A stretch of DNA of 64,000 nucleotides from Mucidula mucida (GCA_015501055.1 JADNYV010000001.1:930001-994000); one strand, 5' to 3'. Positions 11,110-24,907 are shown, counted from the stretch's first letter. Translations and numbers: made by a program. The notes: generated by a model from the letters alone, not told the origin.

Positions 11110-12590
11110 ATGAATTACATTCAGGTAAGCATCCTCTTGCGGCGCTGTTCGCTGGCTGATCATTTCGCGTCTAGCTCGAGAAACTTGGTAAACTTCCGCG
11201 CGCAATGATTTTCTGGCACTAATGACAGATATTACATAGGCGAGGGAACGTACGCCACCGTATTCAAGGTTTGTCTCTCACCGATCGTGATACAACACTC
11301 ACAACTCAACGCAGGGTCGATCAAGAACGACCAATGAAATCGTTGCTCTCAAAGAAATCCATCTTGATGCAGAGGAGGGCACTCCATCCACCGCCATCCG
11401 CGAAATCTCCCTCATGAAGGAGCTCAAACACGTCAACATCGTCCGTCTTCACGATGTCATTCATACAGAGACTAAACTCGTTCTCATCTTCGAATACTGC
11501 GAGATGGATCTGAAAAAGTACATGGACAAACACGGCGAGCGTGGCGCCCTCGACCCCAACACAGTCCGCAGTTTCATGTTCCAACTACTCAAGGGAACAG
11601 CATTCTGTCACGAGAATCAGGTTCTGCACAGAGATCTCAAACCCCAAAACCTACTCATTAATCGCAAAGGCGAGCTGAAGCTAGGCGACTTTGGATTGGC
11701 GCGTGCATTTGGTGTCCCTGTCAACACATTTTCGAATGAAGTGAGTGTGTCCAGTATATGACCGGACTAGCCGCTAACTGTCCTCGCGTCAGGTGGTTAC
11801 CCTTTGGTATCGCGCCCCAGACGTCTTGCTTGGCTCGAGAACATACAGCACATCCATCGATGTCTGGTCCTGCGGTTGTATCTTTGCCGAGATGATTTCG
11901 GGCGTTCCCTTGTTCCGAGGAAGGGATAACCAGGATCAACTGCTACATATCATGCGGATCATTGGTTCGCCCAAAGAGCCGCTCAAGAACATGTTCAAAG
12001 ACATTGTGCGATTTTCTCTTCTTTGAGATCTTTGACTGACGAAGTGCTAGCCCGATATTGCAAACAAGCAGTTCCCTCAATATCCCAAGATTAATCTCGC
12101 GCAGGTATTACCGAAAGCGTCCCCTCAAGGTGAGTTCTTGTGGGCCTACATGTCTTCTTACCTTAATTTCGTCATAGCCATCGATCTCCTGGAGCGTCTA
12201 CTCAAGTTCAATCCTGAAGAGAGAATATCCGCTCACGACGCTCTTGCACACCCCTACTTTTCCGCTGTGACGACTCCATTCCCCATAAATCTGACCCCAG
12301 GCTCTATGCCACCTCCAGCATTCAATTTCCCTCACCCTCATGGTATCCAACCTCAACTTCACGCTCCTCCACAAATGCAGCAACAAGTTCCCATAAACAA
12401 CCAACAAGCGTACCAGCGCCAACCGCAGAACATCCCGATATTTGGCCAGCACCAGCCGACCTCGATACCAGTTCATCAGCATAACCCGCATACTCAAGCC
12501 CAGGCGCAACTTGCTCAACAGCAGGCTATGGCTCAACAAAGCGGGTATGGCCAAATGCAGTTCAACCAACAATATCCCCCGAGCCGCTGA
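11110..12590 (+). CDS. PHO85: Cyclin-dependent kinase Pho85-type
   Basis: Seven exons: 11110-11124, 11175-11187, 11240-11268, 11315-11740, 11793-12005, 12051-12129 and 12178-12590, together 395 residues. The first three are tiny (15, 13 and 29 nt). The kinase is complete: glycine loop [19 protein letters not shown], cyclin-binding helix [14 protein letters not shown] (the Pho85 form), [17 protein letters not shown] and an APDVLLG motif. About 85 C-terminal residues are Gln/Pro/His-rich and probably disordered. Pho85 kinases pair with several cyclins and control phosphate, glycogen, autophagy and cell-cycle signalling in cytosol and nucleus. The micro-exons explain why the N-terminus is missing from any simple open frame. 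The gene converges with the histidine kinase gene, 159 bp between stops. Confidence 0.93.
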
Positions 12591-12749
12591 AACCGTTTTC
12601 ACGTTGCTGTAATATTCAAGTACCCTATTCTGTGTAATGGAGGTATTCTATTCCGATTTTGCCCTGTAGCGGGAATACAACATTGCATGATACATTCATT
12701 ATATGTGGCGTGTATATCTACAGTGTACATGACGAAAGCAAAACGATGA

Positions 12750-15700
12750 CTACGTGTTAGATGGTATTCGAGGCGTAAACATGGAAAGCAGAGCGGTTAG
12801 ATCAACTGTAGCACGGGTTAGAACATGTCAACAAACAACCCGGTTGTCAAACCTACCGGTTTTGAGAGGCTTGCTGAAGAATGCATTCATGCCAGCGCTC
12901 AAGCATAACTGTTTCGTTGATTCCTGACAGTCGGCACTGAGCGCGACGACTATGTATACTGTTAGCGATGAATAGGACAATAATAGAGCAATCAAAGCTT
13001 ACTGGGAAGCATGTAAGGACATTTCCGCTTGCTCTCTAACAGGCGAATTCGCTTAGCAGCTTCCACTCCATCACATATGGGCATGTCTGGACGACGTGTA
13101 AGCCTGCAGCGGTCGTTGAGTTCAATTTGAATCTTACGGTGATCGAAAAGAGCAACAGTGAAGAAACCCGGGTCCCTCGATTCCCATTCTTCAGCTGGAG
13201 TTAGTGACTTTCAGTGCAACAGTAGACAGGAAATACCTGATATCGCTTCGTTGCCATTAGAAGTAGCGAAAACAGTCAAGTCTACGCGTTGTAAGATCTT
13301 AACAAGGAGTTGCTGGGAGATAGGATTGTCTGAAAGCCGATGACGAATTAGCCATGCCTGCACGAAGAGCTCCTCGACCAACCTTCAGCGATGAGTACGT
13401 TTCCGTACAGTGTTCGTTGCGGCGGCGGATTAGCAGATTTTTCCGGCGACGGGGGCGCACTTGGTGATATCATCGCGCTGGGAACGTTCTTCAAGTTGGC
13501 GAGTAGCTGCAAGAGCCGCGTTTGTCGCGGAGGTTTCGTCATTTTCACCACACCAGGCATCGCGGTACCAAATATTGGACGTGAAACATGCGTGATAGGG
13601 GTGTACAGATGTATGACCTTGGTATCCTGGAGAGTATTAACATGGAGAGATTTTAGGAAGCGCGCTAAATCGTTCGCGTTGTCGTCTGACTGATCATCGA
13701 GGATGATGAAGTCCAAAGGTGGTTGCAGGTTGGTAAACCCACGAAGATGCATTTCAACATCCTGCAGAGTGGGAAGAAGAGTCACGTTGAAGCCCGTGAA
13801 GAAGGTCTGGAGAAGAGCAAGGGTAACACTTGAGCCTGAGCATACCGCGATATTCGTGTGTTGCAAGCTGGTCTTAAGATGTTCGAGTTCTGCGGCAGCC
13901 TACGGGAATGTAAATATCAAGAAATCAGCGTATCAAAGACATTCGCACTCGTTTGGACTCGTCTGATTGGAAAATCTTGACCGGGATAGTAAACCAAAAC
14001 TTCGAACCGACATGAAGCTCTGATTCGACACCAATGGCACCATTCATGAGCTTGACGAGTTGCCGGGATATTGAAAGACCAAGTCCTGTGCCGCCAAATT
14101 TTCTCGTCGATGAATTATCAGCCTGCTGGAACGGGGTGAATAGCAGCTCGACGTCGCTTGGGGCCAGACCAATCCCAGTGTCCCTGTGAATGTTGAAAGT
14201 TGTAAATATGCTCTCCAAGTTTGATTGGCCACTGACTGTATGACAAATCTCAGGTTGACTTCGTCTGGTGAAGCCATGGACCCAGTGTTCACGACACAAC
14301 ATGTCACTTGAACGAACCCTTTCTCTGTGAACTTCACCGCGTTCCCGATCAAGTTCATGAGTACTACAGCATGTTAGGCGGGCGTAACCAAAGTCTGTAG
14401 ACAGTACCTTGTCGAATGCGAGCATCATCGGCAAACACCCCTATTCGTGACAATGAGACCATAGAAATGCTTGAACCGAATGATGCTTACAAAGCGGAAC
14501 AGCAGCTTCGATGTTGTAGGAGAGATCCAACTTCTTAGCGGCCATAGGTAACAGCAGTTCCATGCAGTCCTAGAATGTCAGAGGGTGAGTCACGTGCAAA
14601 TAATAATTTCAGGCCACATACAGCTATGATATTCTGGAGACGCCACGTCAGCGGAAGAATTCAACATTACCGATGACTCTTACTTCAACCGCAAAACCGT
14701 TTGGTTCCAACTTCAGAGCAGACGCTTCCAATTTACTATAATCGAGAATGGAGTCGATGATCTAGAATGATCAGTCTGGGAATAAATGAGTAAACGAACG
14801 CTATCCACCTTTAACAGCAATTCGCACGATTGTTTCGCAGTTTGCACTGGTGTACGTGAGTAACGTGCGAAGAGGATGGGGCGTCCTTACCAATCTCGCT
14901 CTGGCCGGAGTCCAATTGCGTCGACGTCAGCAAATCAAGTAGGCCGTAAAATGAACTACGTTTGTGAGTCGGAGCTTTGACGTCGAAGCCCGTACTGACC
15001 TGAAAGGCGTCCTTAATTCGTGACTCATGGATGCCAGGAAGTTGCTTTTGATCTGTTTGTTGCCTGTGAAGACAATAGGTTTTGTTAGAGAGCTGCTCGT
15101 ACCTTTGTCGCTTTCAAAGCATCTTCCCTGCTCTTACGAGCGGTTTCGAGAGCATCGCGCTGGGCAGAAATCATCTTGAGGTTCTCCTTTGTGCCTGCCT
15201 GTACGGAGCGGAACAGTAACGCATTCGACACGCTGATACTTGCTTGTTGACACAATAGTGTTAGCATCGTCAGCGTGTTTTCTGGAAACGAGTATTTCGT
15301 CGATACGTATACCACCCCGAAGGTCTGTCCCCGGTTGCTAAAGATGGGAAGGCATATGACATTGCGGGCCTGCGTTTGTTGGGATTCCGTGAGAAACCTT
15401 GGATCTATGTTGCCTTCATCGAATACAACTCTGTCTTTGGTATTCAAAGCTTCATGGACCGCCGTTAAATAGCAGATCTCGTGAATGTGGAGGTACCTAC
15501 AATGGCGTATGACGGCTTGCTGTAAAGGATCTTCGAGAGAGCGCACAGACTTGTGGTGTCTAGGAAATGTGAATCAGATTGCACCAGGATTGCGAGGACG
15601 CATCGTACTCATAGACTTGGCAGTCTTCCGGAGGATGCATTGTAGTCGCAACTGTATAATCTCCATCTTCAACAATAACCACTGTATAAACGAGTCAACA

Positions 15701-18700
15701 AATGGATAATGAAAGGTGCATCTAGATACTAACCGCAGGTGTTTTGGGATCCCGATATTTCTACATAACGCCTAGTTGACAGTGCACCCAAAGCTACAAA
15801 AAAGCACTTACCCGTCGCAATTTCGGTCAATCTTTGTAGAGCTAGCAGCGCCTTTAGTGAAGGACAGGAGCGTACATGAATCACTTTACCGGAAAACAAA
15901 TTGATGTTACTCGAAATGTCCGTGCTCCACTTCAAGATAGAATCTAGGTCGGAAGCCCTCAATGTCGAATCATTGGTATCAGTGGTGTCTGTCTTCCGGC
16001 GATACAATAATCTATTGTCCTCTATCGGCGGCGATGTCTGAACAGCAACATCAGCAGTAAACGTCGGACGTTTCGAAGAGTACTGAGGGCGGTGACCAAT
16101 GACTGTATTGAGGTAGTTCCTGATTTGTTTGTGTAAGAATTTCTGCCTGAAGTTCAAAAGACAACATACACAATCCCTTGCGCTCCCCATTGGGAATGGC
16201 GTGAAATGCCACGTCGCTGAAGCTCTCCACCTAGTCCTGTAACACCCATGCGAATGAAATGGCAGCCTTCCTGTAAATGCAGAATGTTAACTGAGCTTCT
16301 TTGGAGAGAGAATGAACGTGCAAGATAATGGCCCCAACCCTCCTCCATAAGCCAATCATGTTCGATTGCCAACCTGATGATCGATATCAATAAGATGTCG
16401 GGCCAACCACAAAGGACTCACCGAATGGCTTTGTCGTACGACTTGATCGCATCAGGATCATTTAGTAACGATTTCAGTTCAGCCTCCTACTTCATCATTG
16501 AGAGGTGTACGCCGCAAAGAGGCAAGGACTTACCACTAACGCTACCCAAACGTTGCTATTGACAGGTCCTGGCGAGAGCCACCTTGTCAATTGTGAGTAC
16601 TTAGAAAAACGAGAAAGACTGGAAGACATACTCTTCAATGAATGCCTGGTTGACACCGATTTGGGCGAGATACATGGTGCGAACATCCTCTACGACATTT
16701 TTCTTGCGTAGACATGCGATCATAGCCAAGCTGTGAAAGAATAGCGCGTATCGAACATGCCTGTGACTTGACCATAGTTAGTAAGAAAGCTCGATTGCCG
16801 AGGCAAGTTGAATACTTCGGATGTTTATGCCGGGTGTTGTAAACGTAGAAGCCAAGTTTTGCAGCTTCTGCGGAATAGCCTAGACAGTAATAGGCGACGA
16901 GCTGATGCAATATTGAGCGAATATTACGGCGATGAATTCTGTCGCGAACCTTCAATGAGTTATACCAGTTCATGACCAAATCTACGTTGCCCGTTTCGCT
17001 CTGAACTTTCTCGGCGTACTGTTGTTCCTTGAAGTCCTCCGTATCAAAAAGGGTGTCCACGAAACTCCCGTCGGTGTATCCACCCAAAGCGCGCACGCAA
17101 TTCAAGACTCCTGAAACGAATCAGTACATGTCCGCCAGTGGGTTCCTGAACCTACCCATTGCTAATACAACGGTATCTTTACCTGAAGCTGATTTCTCGA
17201 TGTCGCTAACGACCTGAAGGGGTAAACGCATCATAAGAACTCACACGATTGTGTAAGAAAACGCGCACCTCTTCAGCTGTGGGCACGAGCTCGCTCACTA
17301 AGGGAAAGTTAATGACAGATATGTGGTGGTATGCTAACATACAATGATCGCAAACGAAAAAACGCGTCAGAAGTGCATGAGTACTGGCGAACGCAGTGTA
17401 AACCCTGCGAAAAGTAAATTGAAGCACATGCTGCTCATGGAGGATACCTGCCTATCGCCGGCACTTCTGCCAAACTGCACAGCTTCTTCTAGTTGCGGTA
17501 TCTGCGAGCGAATATGTGTGTTATTGTAACCCGAAACCATTGCACAATACAGTACTCGGGCACGACTGCACTGAATGAATCAGGACATGTCAGTAAATTG
17601 CGAATAAGCGTAGTCACCATTTCTCGCTGCTTGTGCCATAACGGTCAGCGATACGCAGCGCAAGTTTCGACAAGTCAGAGGAGAATCTGTATTTCTTACG
17701 ATTCTCTGCTGCGCCTTCTGTGAGATAAACATACCACCATGCCACCATGATATAGTAGACTAACCTCCCAAGGCCCAGAAAAATCCCAGGCCCGTTCCTG
17801 GAGCCAGCCCATGTCTTAATGGCGCGAGTGAGATTAACATTCCGCATAAGTTTGAAAGCTTACCGTAAAGCCTGTTTGATGGTCTGGTCGAAGGTGAGCT
17901 GACGTCTATATGTAACAATAGGAACTCACAGTCAACCCGATAATTTCTGCAAAATTGGGTGAAGGGCTCCAATATGCGTTAGTACCGGCGTCATTCAGCA
18001 GCTGTACGGCGAGTAAATGACGCGGATCAGTAGTTCTTGTCAGCGAGAAGATCTCATCATGTCCGACAGCTAGAATTTCGTTTTCGACTTCAGTGAACAT
18101 TCGCTCTGCTCTTCGTTTGGAAGGTGCAGGGTCAACCTCGACCCCAAGGATCTTCAGCGCGAGTAACGTATCATCCAGTGCAGCAGAAAACTCTCCTCGC
18201 ATCCAGTGATTCCGGGAGCGAAGGCGAAGTAAGGTTGCCTTATCTTCTGGCCTCTCCGTATGTGATAAACAGTCTTCGACGATGGTATTGGAAAGATCGA
18301 AGTTGCCTGAGTATCCGGTGAATTCAGGAAGTATATGATGTAAGAGAAGACTAGACCTTGCCAGTTTGCTAGACTAAACGAAAGCGTTAGGGCCGAGGAC
18401 TTCTCGAGAACATAGCCGCACGTACGATGCAAGGCGGGAGAATAAAACGTAGGTCCTATGGGGATGATCCGACCATGGGTTGTTTCGAAGAAGCGCACGC
18501 GCACTTGTGAATGAACGTATTGCAAGCTGGACTTCCATCAAGTCAACTATGACCATATAAGCGGATTGGGGGCTTGCCTCGTGCGCGCCTCTATTCCAAG
18601 CCTCCTCCCCGGCGTCCATCAATACACTCAATAGCTCCTCGCGCTTGGGATGGTCATGAAGGAGTGTCAAACACCTTTCCTGACTGAGTAAAATATAAAC

Positions 18701-21700
18701 ATGAAAAATGCGACGCATACCGTTTCGCATGCTCCGCTATGCGGTAAGCGTCTACAGGACTTTCGTGGAGCATCATGAGCACGATCTAGGAATGATGTCA
18801 CGTGGCAGTCATCGTACAGTAAAAGGAGCACAGACTCTGAAAGACATCTTCGAGATAGTTTCCTCCGGAAGACTCGTAGCTTCAGCCTGCGCTGCCTGAC
18901 GATACCTATCGTGCGAGAAGCTACACATGTCACGGGCACGTTGAATGAGCCATCCCTCATCGAGGGCTTTCTGAAGACCGACAATGGATCCACGAGGAGC
19001 GTTAGTCTTAGCGTCAACCTTATGGAGGGCCCAACGCTCGTCATGCTCGTCTTCACTGCCACTGCTCCCACTAGAGTCCTCTAAATGCATCATGAGAGCC
19101 ACCTCAGTGACCTTGAAGCTGATTTTGCGTTAATCAAGAGCAGAGGTGACTGACATATCACGTACCTCTCCCCAAAGAAGCCCGCCCATGTTAGATATTT
19201 TCGTGCGTCGCTCGGAAGTGCTCGGAGTTGTGAAATGAGGAACGTTAAGTCGGTGGGGTCGGAAACCTTTTCACTTTCAAGCGTCATGGTGATACCATTC
19301 ATATCATACCTGTGCAACAGTTAAGTTACGAAAAGTTGTGGGCACGGGAACACCTACGACCAATTGTTGCTCGTCCAGTTAAACGTAATCTGTGAACCCC
19401 GTAAAACCACCAACCTAGATAAGGGAGAGGGCACCTACAAAACCTTGCCGGTGAAAGGTATTAAGAAGGTTCCGAGCAGCGAAGGCATTCCCAGAGGAGA
19501 TGTCGTAGATTAAGCGGGCTAGTGGTGCACAATCTTCTTTCTCCAGTCGCAACGTCTTAGCAACCAGCGCTGCAAGAGCGAAATAGGACAACGGCTCGAG
19601 GTTGATCCATACGGGCTTGGATCTGCTGATGAACATGGAGCGAACTCGTTCAAGTACATCGCTGGATATCATCAGCACAAATGACCATAACACCTACGCC
19701 GCGTACCTCCTGTCCGAACGAATAGTCGCAAATATGAGCTGGACGAGTTGTAAGTTAAGGTTCAGCGCATGAAATGGTATTTCACATACCATTCTACTCT
19801 TCGAATTAATCAGAGCGGAGACCAAATCAAGCGTCCTATGGAGGCGTTAAGACCCACACACACGGCAGTAGACTGACATACGATTCATCGGCATCCTGCA
19901 AGTCGTCCAGGAAAAGGCGAGCATTCTCGTATCAGCAATAACCGTGAATACATTCTCCACTAGTGTTTGAAATCGGGCCCGCAACTCTCGTGTTGCCAAT
20001 TTTTCTCTCGGAGTATCAAGGTGTATGTCCAACAGGCCTAGAATATCCTGTAGCTCAGGAGCCCCTTGGTACAACAACGGCGCATTCTGGATCTGAGGAC
20101 CGAGTTTATCCTTGAGTGCATTAACAAAACGGTGTACATCTGTGTGAAAGACCATCAGCTGCCGAAGCACCGACGACAGGCAACTGAGCTATTTAGGCAG
20201 GTGAATCAAGATTACACTTGACGTGGAAAACATGACTTACAACCGCGGAAAAAGGTGCTGCATCTACATTCTGGAATTTGGCGTGACCCCACAGCCCGTA
20301 GCCTGCTGGAAAGCTGAGGACCGAAAGTAAGAATGGCAAGGGTATCAGTTACCTCTCCACTTCGCTTGATTCGCCAGCACAACTGAACTCTTGCCCACAC
20401 TGTAAACATTTTAGAACCTTCGGAATAAAATGAACTAGTAGCTCTACCCAGGCGGCCCAGTCACAATCACTGCTTGAGTACGCGTAGTGGGTTTAGATCG
20501 CAAGGTCGTTCGACGTAAACCATCTCCAAACGAAGATCCGGCGCTACCGGAAACGATACTCTGCTCATACGTGGAAGTCTTCATGGACGAAGACCTGACG
20601 ACCTCCACAGTTGGATTCGTATTGACATTGCTGGACGAATGAGCACTGGTCGAGGACGAGTCTGTTCGATCATCGCCGCCCGCTGTCCCGCTGCCACTTG
20701 AGGATGCGATGGTAAATTGACCTTTGCTGGCAGAGAAATGACGCGAAAAGCTTGTTTGGGTGTTACGAACTGGATGAATGAATCAGCTTGCCAATCGAGG
20801 ATATGATGGGTACACTTACTAACGTTCTTGATCACGTCCGTTTCTTTCTCGCGACCGTACTATGGAAGATGAGAGCACGAATAGAGATTTTTTTTTCGAT
20901 ACATACTAAGGCCAAGGGTAAAGTAAACTCCTGTGATTGCGTAAGATGCGAATACGTGAATATGAAGGATACACTGACTATATATCTATCTTGCGTCGCA
21001 ATGTCAAACGTTGGAATGAGCTGGACGGTTATGAGTGACGCACTAGAAAGATGCGCGTGCACTTACGTCTGTAGATCGGAACTCAGAGGACACTTCGGAG
21101 GAGACCGAAGCCAATAGTCGACGCTGACACTCGAGGAGATCAGCTTTGAGTCCGTACGCACTTTGATACCGCGTATCGGGGTGTTTAGACAACAACTAAG
21201 AACAACGAATGTGAGTATTTCGCGTTTCGAAGAGACTACCCATACCTTATCGATGATTGATCCCAGAACTTCAGGTACGTCTCTTCGAACATCTTGTACC
21301 AATATCGGAGTTTTTTGCACGATGGAGTGTAAGAGTTCTAAAGGTCCCCCCTCAAAGGGCAGCTGTCCCCGCCCCACGAGCAATGTCCAGAATAAGATTC
21401 CGAGTGAGTACAAGTCCGTTCGATGGTCCTGGGCGATAGTCTCAATGCTACCTGTCTGTTCGGGGGCGAGGTAGCAGAGGGCCTCCTTCACCTTGATCTT
21501 CTCATCATCAAAGGCCTTCAAAACGAGATTCGACGGTGATCCGGAGTTTTCGAGAGATACAGCCCTGTTGCCAAAGTGGACAAATCGAACGATACCAGTG
21601 TGCGCACTTAGATGGAACGCGTTGGCACGAACTTCACGATGTACGATGCCGGCTCTATGTGAGGCCTCCAAGCAATGGGTTGCCTGGATCGCGAATCTTC

Positions 21701-22367
21701 AGGCAGTTCGTCTTCATCGCGTCGACTGATATAAACAAGGACGACTCACTCAAGAAACGAGGCCAAATCCATAACATCAAATGCCTCCATCTCCTCCAAG
21801 TCTGGCTCTTCCATGCCAAGCATGTATATATCTTTGTGCGACGAAGATGGGCGAACATGGGACATGTCAGCGAGAAGGAGCGGATTGATTTTGGAAGGAG
21901 GGAGATATCGACCAAGCAAATTGGGACCCGGATGGAACAAGAGGAGAACAACGACGTTCCCATTCTCCTTGGGAATGGTCAGGAAGTCGATTAGGCGTAA
22001 CGAGGGGTTATCCGCCGAGGCGCTAATTCGGCCAAGGCTGCTCAACGTTAGAGAAAGGACACTGTCAAATGCACAAACACGTACATGTGAGCTTCGCGCT
22101 CAAGACACATAGAGCCATTGGATTGTGCTGGGGCTATTTTCGCAAGAACGTTTGAGCTATCCTTCAGACTACTCCCTTCCGCCAATTTGGTCATACTCCC
22201 AGTGTCGTCCCATTGATGCACCTAAGTAAATGTATTGAGCATACACCGTGCTGCCTCTACGCCAAAACGCGTACTTTCTCAAAGGTATAGCCTGGTACAG
22301 ACAGTATCCCGTCAGCATCCTTGTAATACAGATTCGGGAGGGTCGGCTGTCCGAATTTCCGCTTCAT
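12750..22367 (-). CDS. Hybrid histidine kinase, group X type (pseudokinase-ATPase-GAF-HisKA-HATPase-REC)
   Basis: One gene of about 9.6 kb with more than twenty short exons. Domain order on the minus strand: an N-terminal Ser/Thr-kinase-like domain (about 22200-21100; [23 protein letters not shown]); an ATPase with Walker A GPPGVGKSS split by an intron near 20450-20400; a long helical region (about 20200-16200); GAF (about 15900-15150); the H-box [10 protein letters not shown] (about 14990); HATPase with N-box GNAVKF, DTGIG and GGTGLGLS (14360-14000); a degenerate receiver-like stretch (13866-13400); and a receiver with ALFDHHMPICDG and a C-terminal KPLKT, stop at 12750. This layout is that of fungal Mak/Chk1-type stress sensors signalling through Ypd1-like phosphotransfer. 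The kinase-like domain has HRE instead of HRD and HFG instead of DFG, so it is probably inactive. The start is tentative; an upstream exon is possible. Confidence 0.85.
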
Positions 22368-22711
22368 TGGTCTCCGGACATCTGCGGGAGGCCTCGCAGA
22401 AGACCTTCCCTCATTTAATACCCCAGACGATGGCGCCACCGTTGTAAACTGGACGAGGCGGTAGAGTTACCACCGCGACAACGAAGAAATGGGAGGGAAA
22501 GATGAGTCTCAGAGTCTCGACCGTGTAGTGTAATCATCAGCGGAACCAAATCTGGACGCTCATCATAACTAGGCACTCAATGAGCTTATCATTAGTCGTC
22601 AAGCATCGAGTATGCGATCTGCACTTTTGGTGCGAGGAGGGTTAAATTGCGTCGGCGTAAGATATGTTTACAAAAAAATGAGAAACGAAAACAGATACAA
22701 AAGTGTGTACA

Positions 22712-24718
22712 CTACGATGTCACTGCCGAATTGTTAGTAACCAGTGGACATTCTTCAGCGAAAGCCAACTTACTATAACTAGCAGGATCGATGTGGTCAG
22801 GAAGTTCGGGAATGGCAACTTCGAATCTCGATTGTATTGCTTCCAAGACTTGCTGGTCGCTATCCGAAGATACGAAGCTCACAGCAAGACCTTTCGTTCC
22901 AAAACGACCAGCGCGACTTGTATTCACATTAGACTTGCGTTGAGGGGGCGGACCATGAATGTACTCACCCTACACGGTGGAGGTAGCTGTCGGCATCTGG
23001 AGGACAGTCGTAGTTGATGACAATGTTTACTCGCTCCACATCAATACCACGACCGAAAATATCCGTCGCAACGAGAATACGCTTCTCGAAGGCTTTGAAA
23101 GCAGAGTATCGGGCGATGCTATAAGAAGATTGAGGACGAGATAACCAATCAACCACAGCTTGCTCACCGTTCCTCCTGCTGAAGCCCTGAGTGAATGCTG
23201 ATACTCGGGAAGTTGCAAGACACCAGGAGTTTGTCGAGCTCTACAGCCCGAGCAACAGATTTGACGAATATAACGACCTGAGTCCAACAATCAGGAATCG
23301 CCGAGGAGAAGATGAAAACCACTCACTTGATTGAATTCTAAGGTATCCAGAAGATCGTTCAATTTCCTGTTCTTTCCATTCTCCTCCAACTTTACGTAGT
23401 GTTGTTGCAAACCGTGGAGAGTCAATTTCGTCTCATCGTCTACAAATATTTCCAAAGGCTATAAGAAATGTGTCAGATCATGTAAAATGAAAGGTAATCT
23501 CGACCCACATTCGCCATGAATTTCTTGCATGTAACTCGAATGTCCTTCGCTAACGTGGCACTGAACATCATGACTTGTTTGTGGTGAGGTGTCGCCCTGA
23601 AGATCTCTTGAACGTCGCGGCGCATGTCTAGTGGATGGTGTCGCGGTTAGAAGACATCGTCGATAAGGCGGGCAAACGAAAAAGGGGAAAGCAAAGCACC
23701 CATTGGGTGGCAAAACCGAAGGATAAAAAGGCTTGATCGTAACGGCGTGCGTCGAGTGCTTGACCGGATCCCATGGCTCTCAATCCTGCCTCCCAATCCC
23801 ACAACATAGAACCGAGACCTTCACCAAACAAGGACATGCACCCCACCACACAACCACTCGGGATTCCGTCGCGCGACAAGGACGTCGAAGCCGACCCATC
23901 ACGATGGGAAAAGACGAATATAAAGTAGGGATGGATGTGGGCCGAAATTCGTAGGACTAACCAAGCTGTTCTAGCATTTTATCGCACTCGTCAAGGACGA
24001 AGTGCTTCACGTTCTTTGCATCCAACACTTTGTCCCTTGCAAGGGCATTGAGACGACCAGGAGTGGCAACGACGATATGGGGGCATTTATTCTTGTCGCG
24101 GAGTGTTTCGGCATCTTTTGATACAGGTGTGCCGCCATAGAAGGTGCTGACTCGTACGTCGGGCATGTACTTGGCGAAGCGGGTATATTCGTTTTTGATT
24201 TGGAACGCGAGTTCACGGGTGTGGCACAGAACAAGGACAGCGACTTGTCCGGCAGTGGGTTCGAGTTGTTGGAGTGTGGCAAGGACGAAAACGGCAGTCT
24301 TGCCGTGACCAGATTTTGCTTGACACAGCACATCCATTCCCAGCACTGCCTGAGGAATACATTCCTGTTGAACTAGAAGTGAATGTAAGGGCGATATTAA
24401 CCTATTCAGAGGGCAAGGAACTACCTTCTGAAGGATGTTCAAATCCCAAGTCGGAAATGGCACGAAGCAGCTCAGGCTTCAACAGGAAATCCCTGCAGAC
24501 CGTCAATTTAAACTGCCTGACCATGAGATGGGTAAACCCGCCACACACCTGAATCCAGTCGAATGGATGCCTGAAAAGTTTTTCTTGTCCTTGTCGTCTC
24601 CAACCGCGCCTCCGCCCGTAGCCGCTCCATTGCCAGCAGCCGCCGTCGACGAGCCATTCGGGACAACATCGTGCTCGTCTTCGTAGTCAAGTAGATCCTC
24701 GTTGTCGTGTCCGCTCAT
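22712..24718 (-). CDS. SUB2: DEAD-box ATPase Sub2/UAP56 (TREX, spliceosome)
   Basis: The start is [17 protein letters not shown], typical of Sub2/UAP56. The first intron leads to [20 protein letters not shown] and the Q-motif region, then motif [15 protein letters not shown], motif II DECD, SAT, IFVKSV, and motif VI HRVGRAGRFG. The last intron (22773-22723, 51 nt, branch TACTAAC) removes an in-frame stop-free stretch, so the protein ends DPASYMTS, as expected for Sub2. The intron after [10 protein letters not shown] is 334 nt (23961-23628), far longer than others here. Sub2 is needed for spliceosome assembly and for mRNA export in the nucleus, within THO/TREX. Compared with the usual AKSGLGKT or AKSGMGKT, the P-loop here has His. 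Confidence 0.95.
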
Positions 24719-24907
24719 TTTAGTAGATTACAAGATAGAAAACAGTGAGATGGTGGAGGTGAGAGAGAAAGATGAACGCGACTCCCTGCAACCTGATTGG
24801 CTAAGCGGGAACCAAACACAGAGCCACAGACACGGACCCGAGTTGGAGCCACGTCCAAACCAAATTTTCAACGACGCGTACAAAAAAGATACAGAATTAC
24901 TGTAAAT

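Noticed and set aside
13348..22367. Many open frames of 60-200 codons, on both strands, as separate small genes
   Set aside because: The minus-strand ones are exons of a single histidine kinase gene; the plus-strand ones are their shadows.
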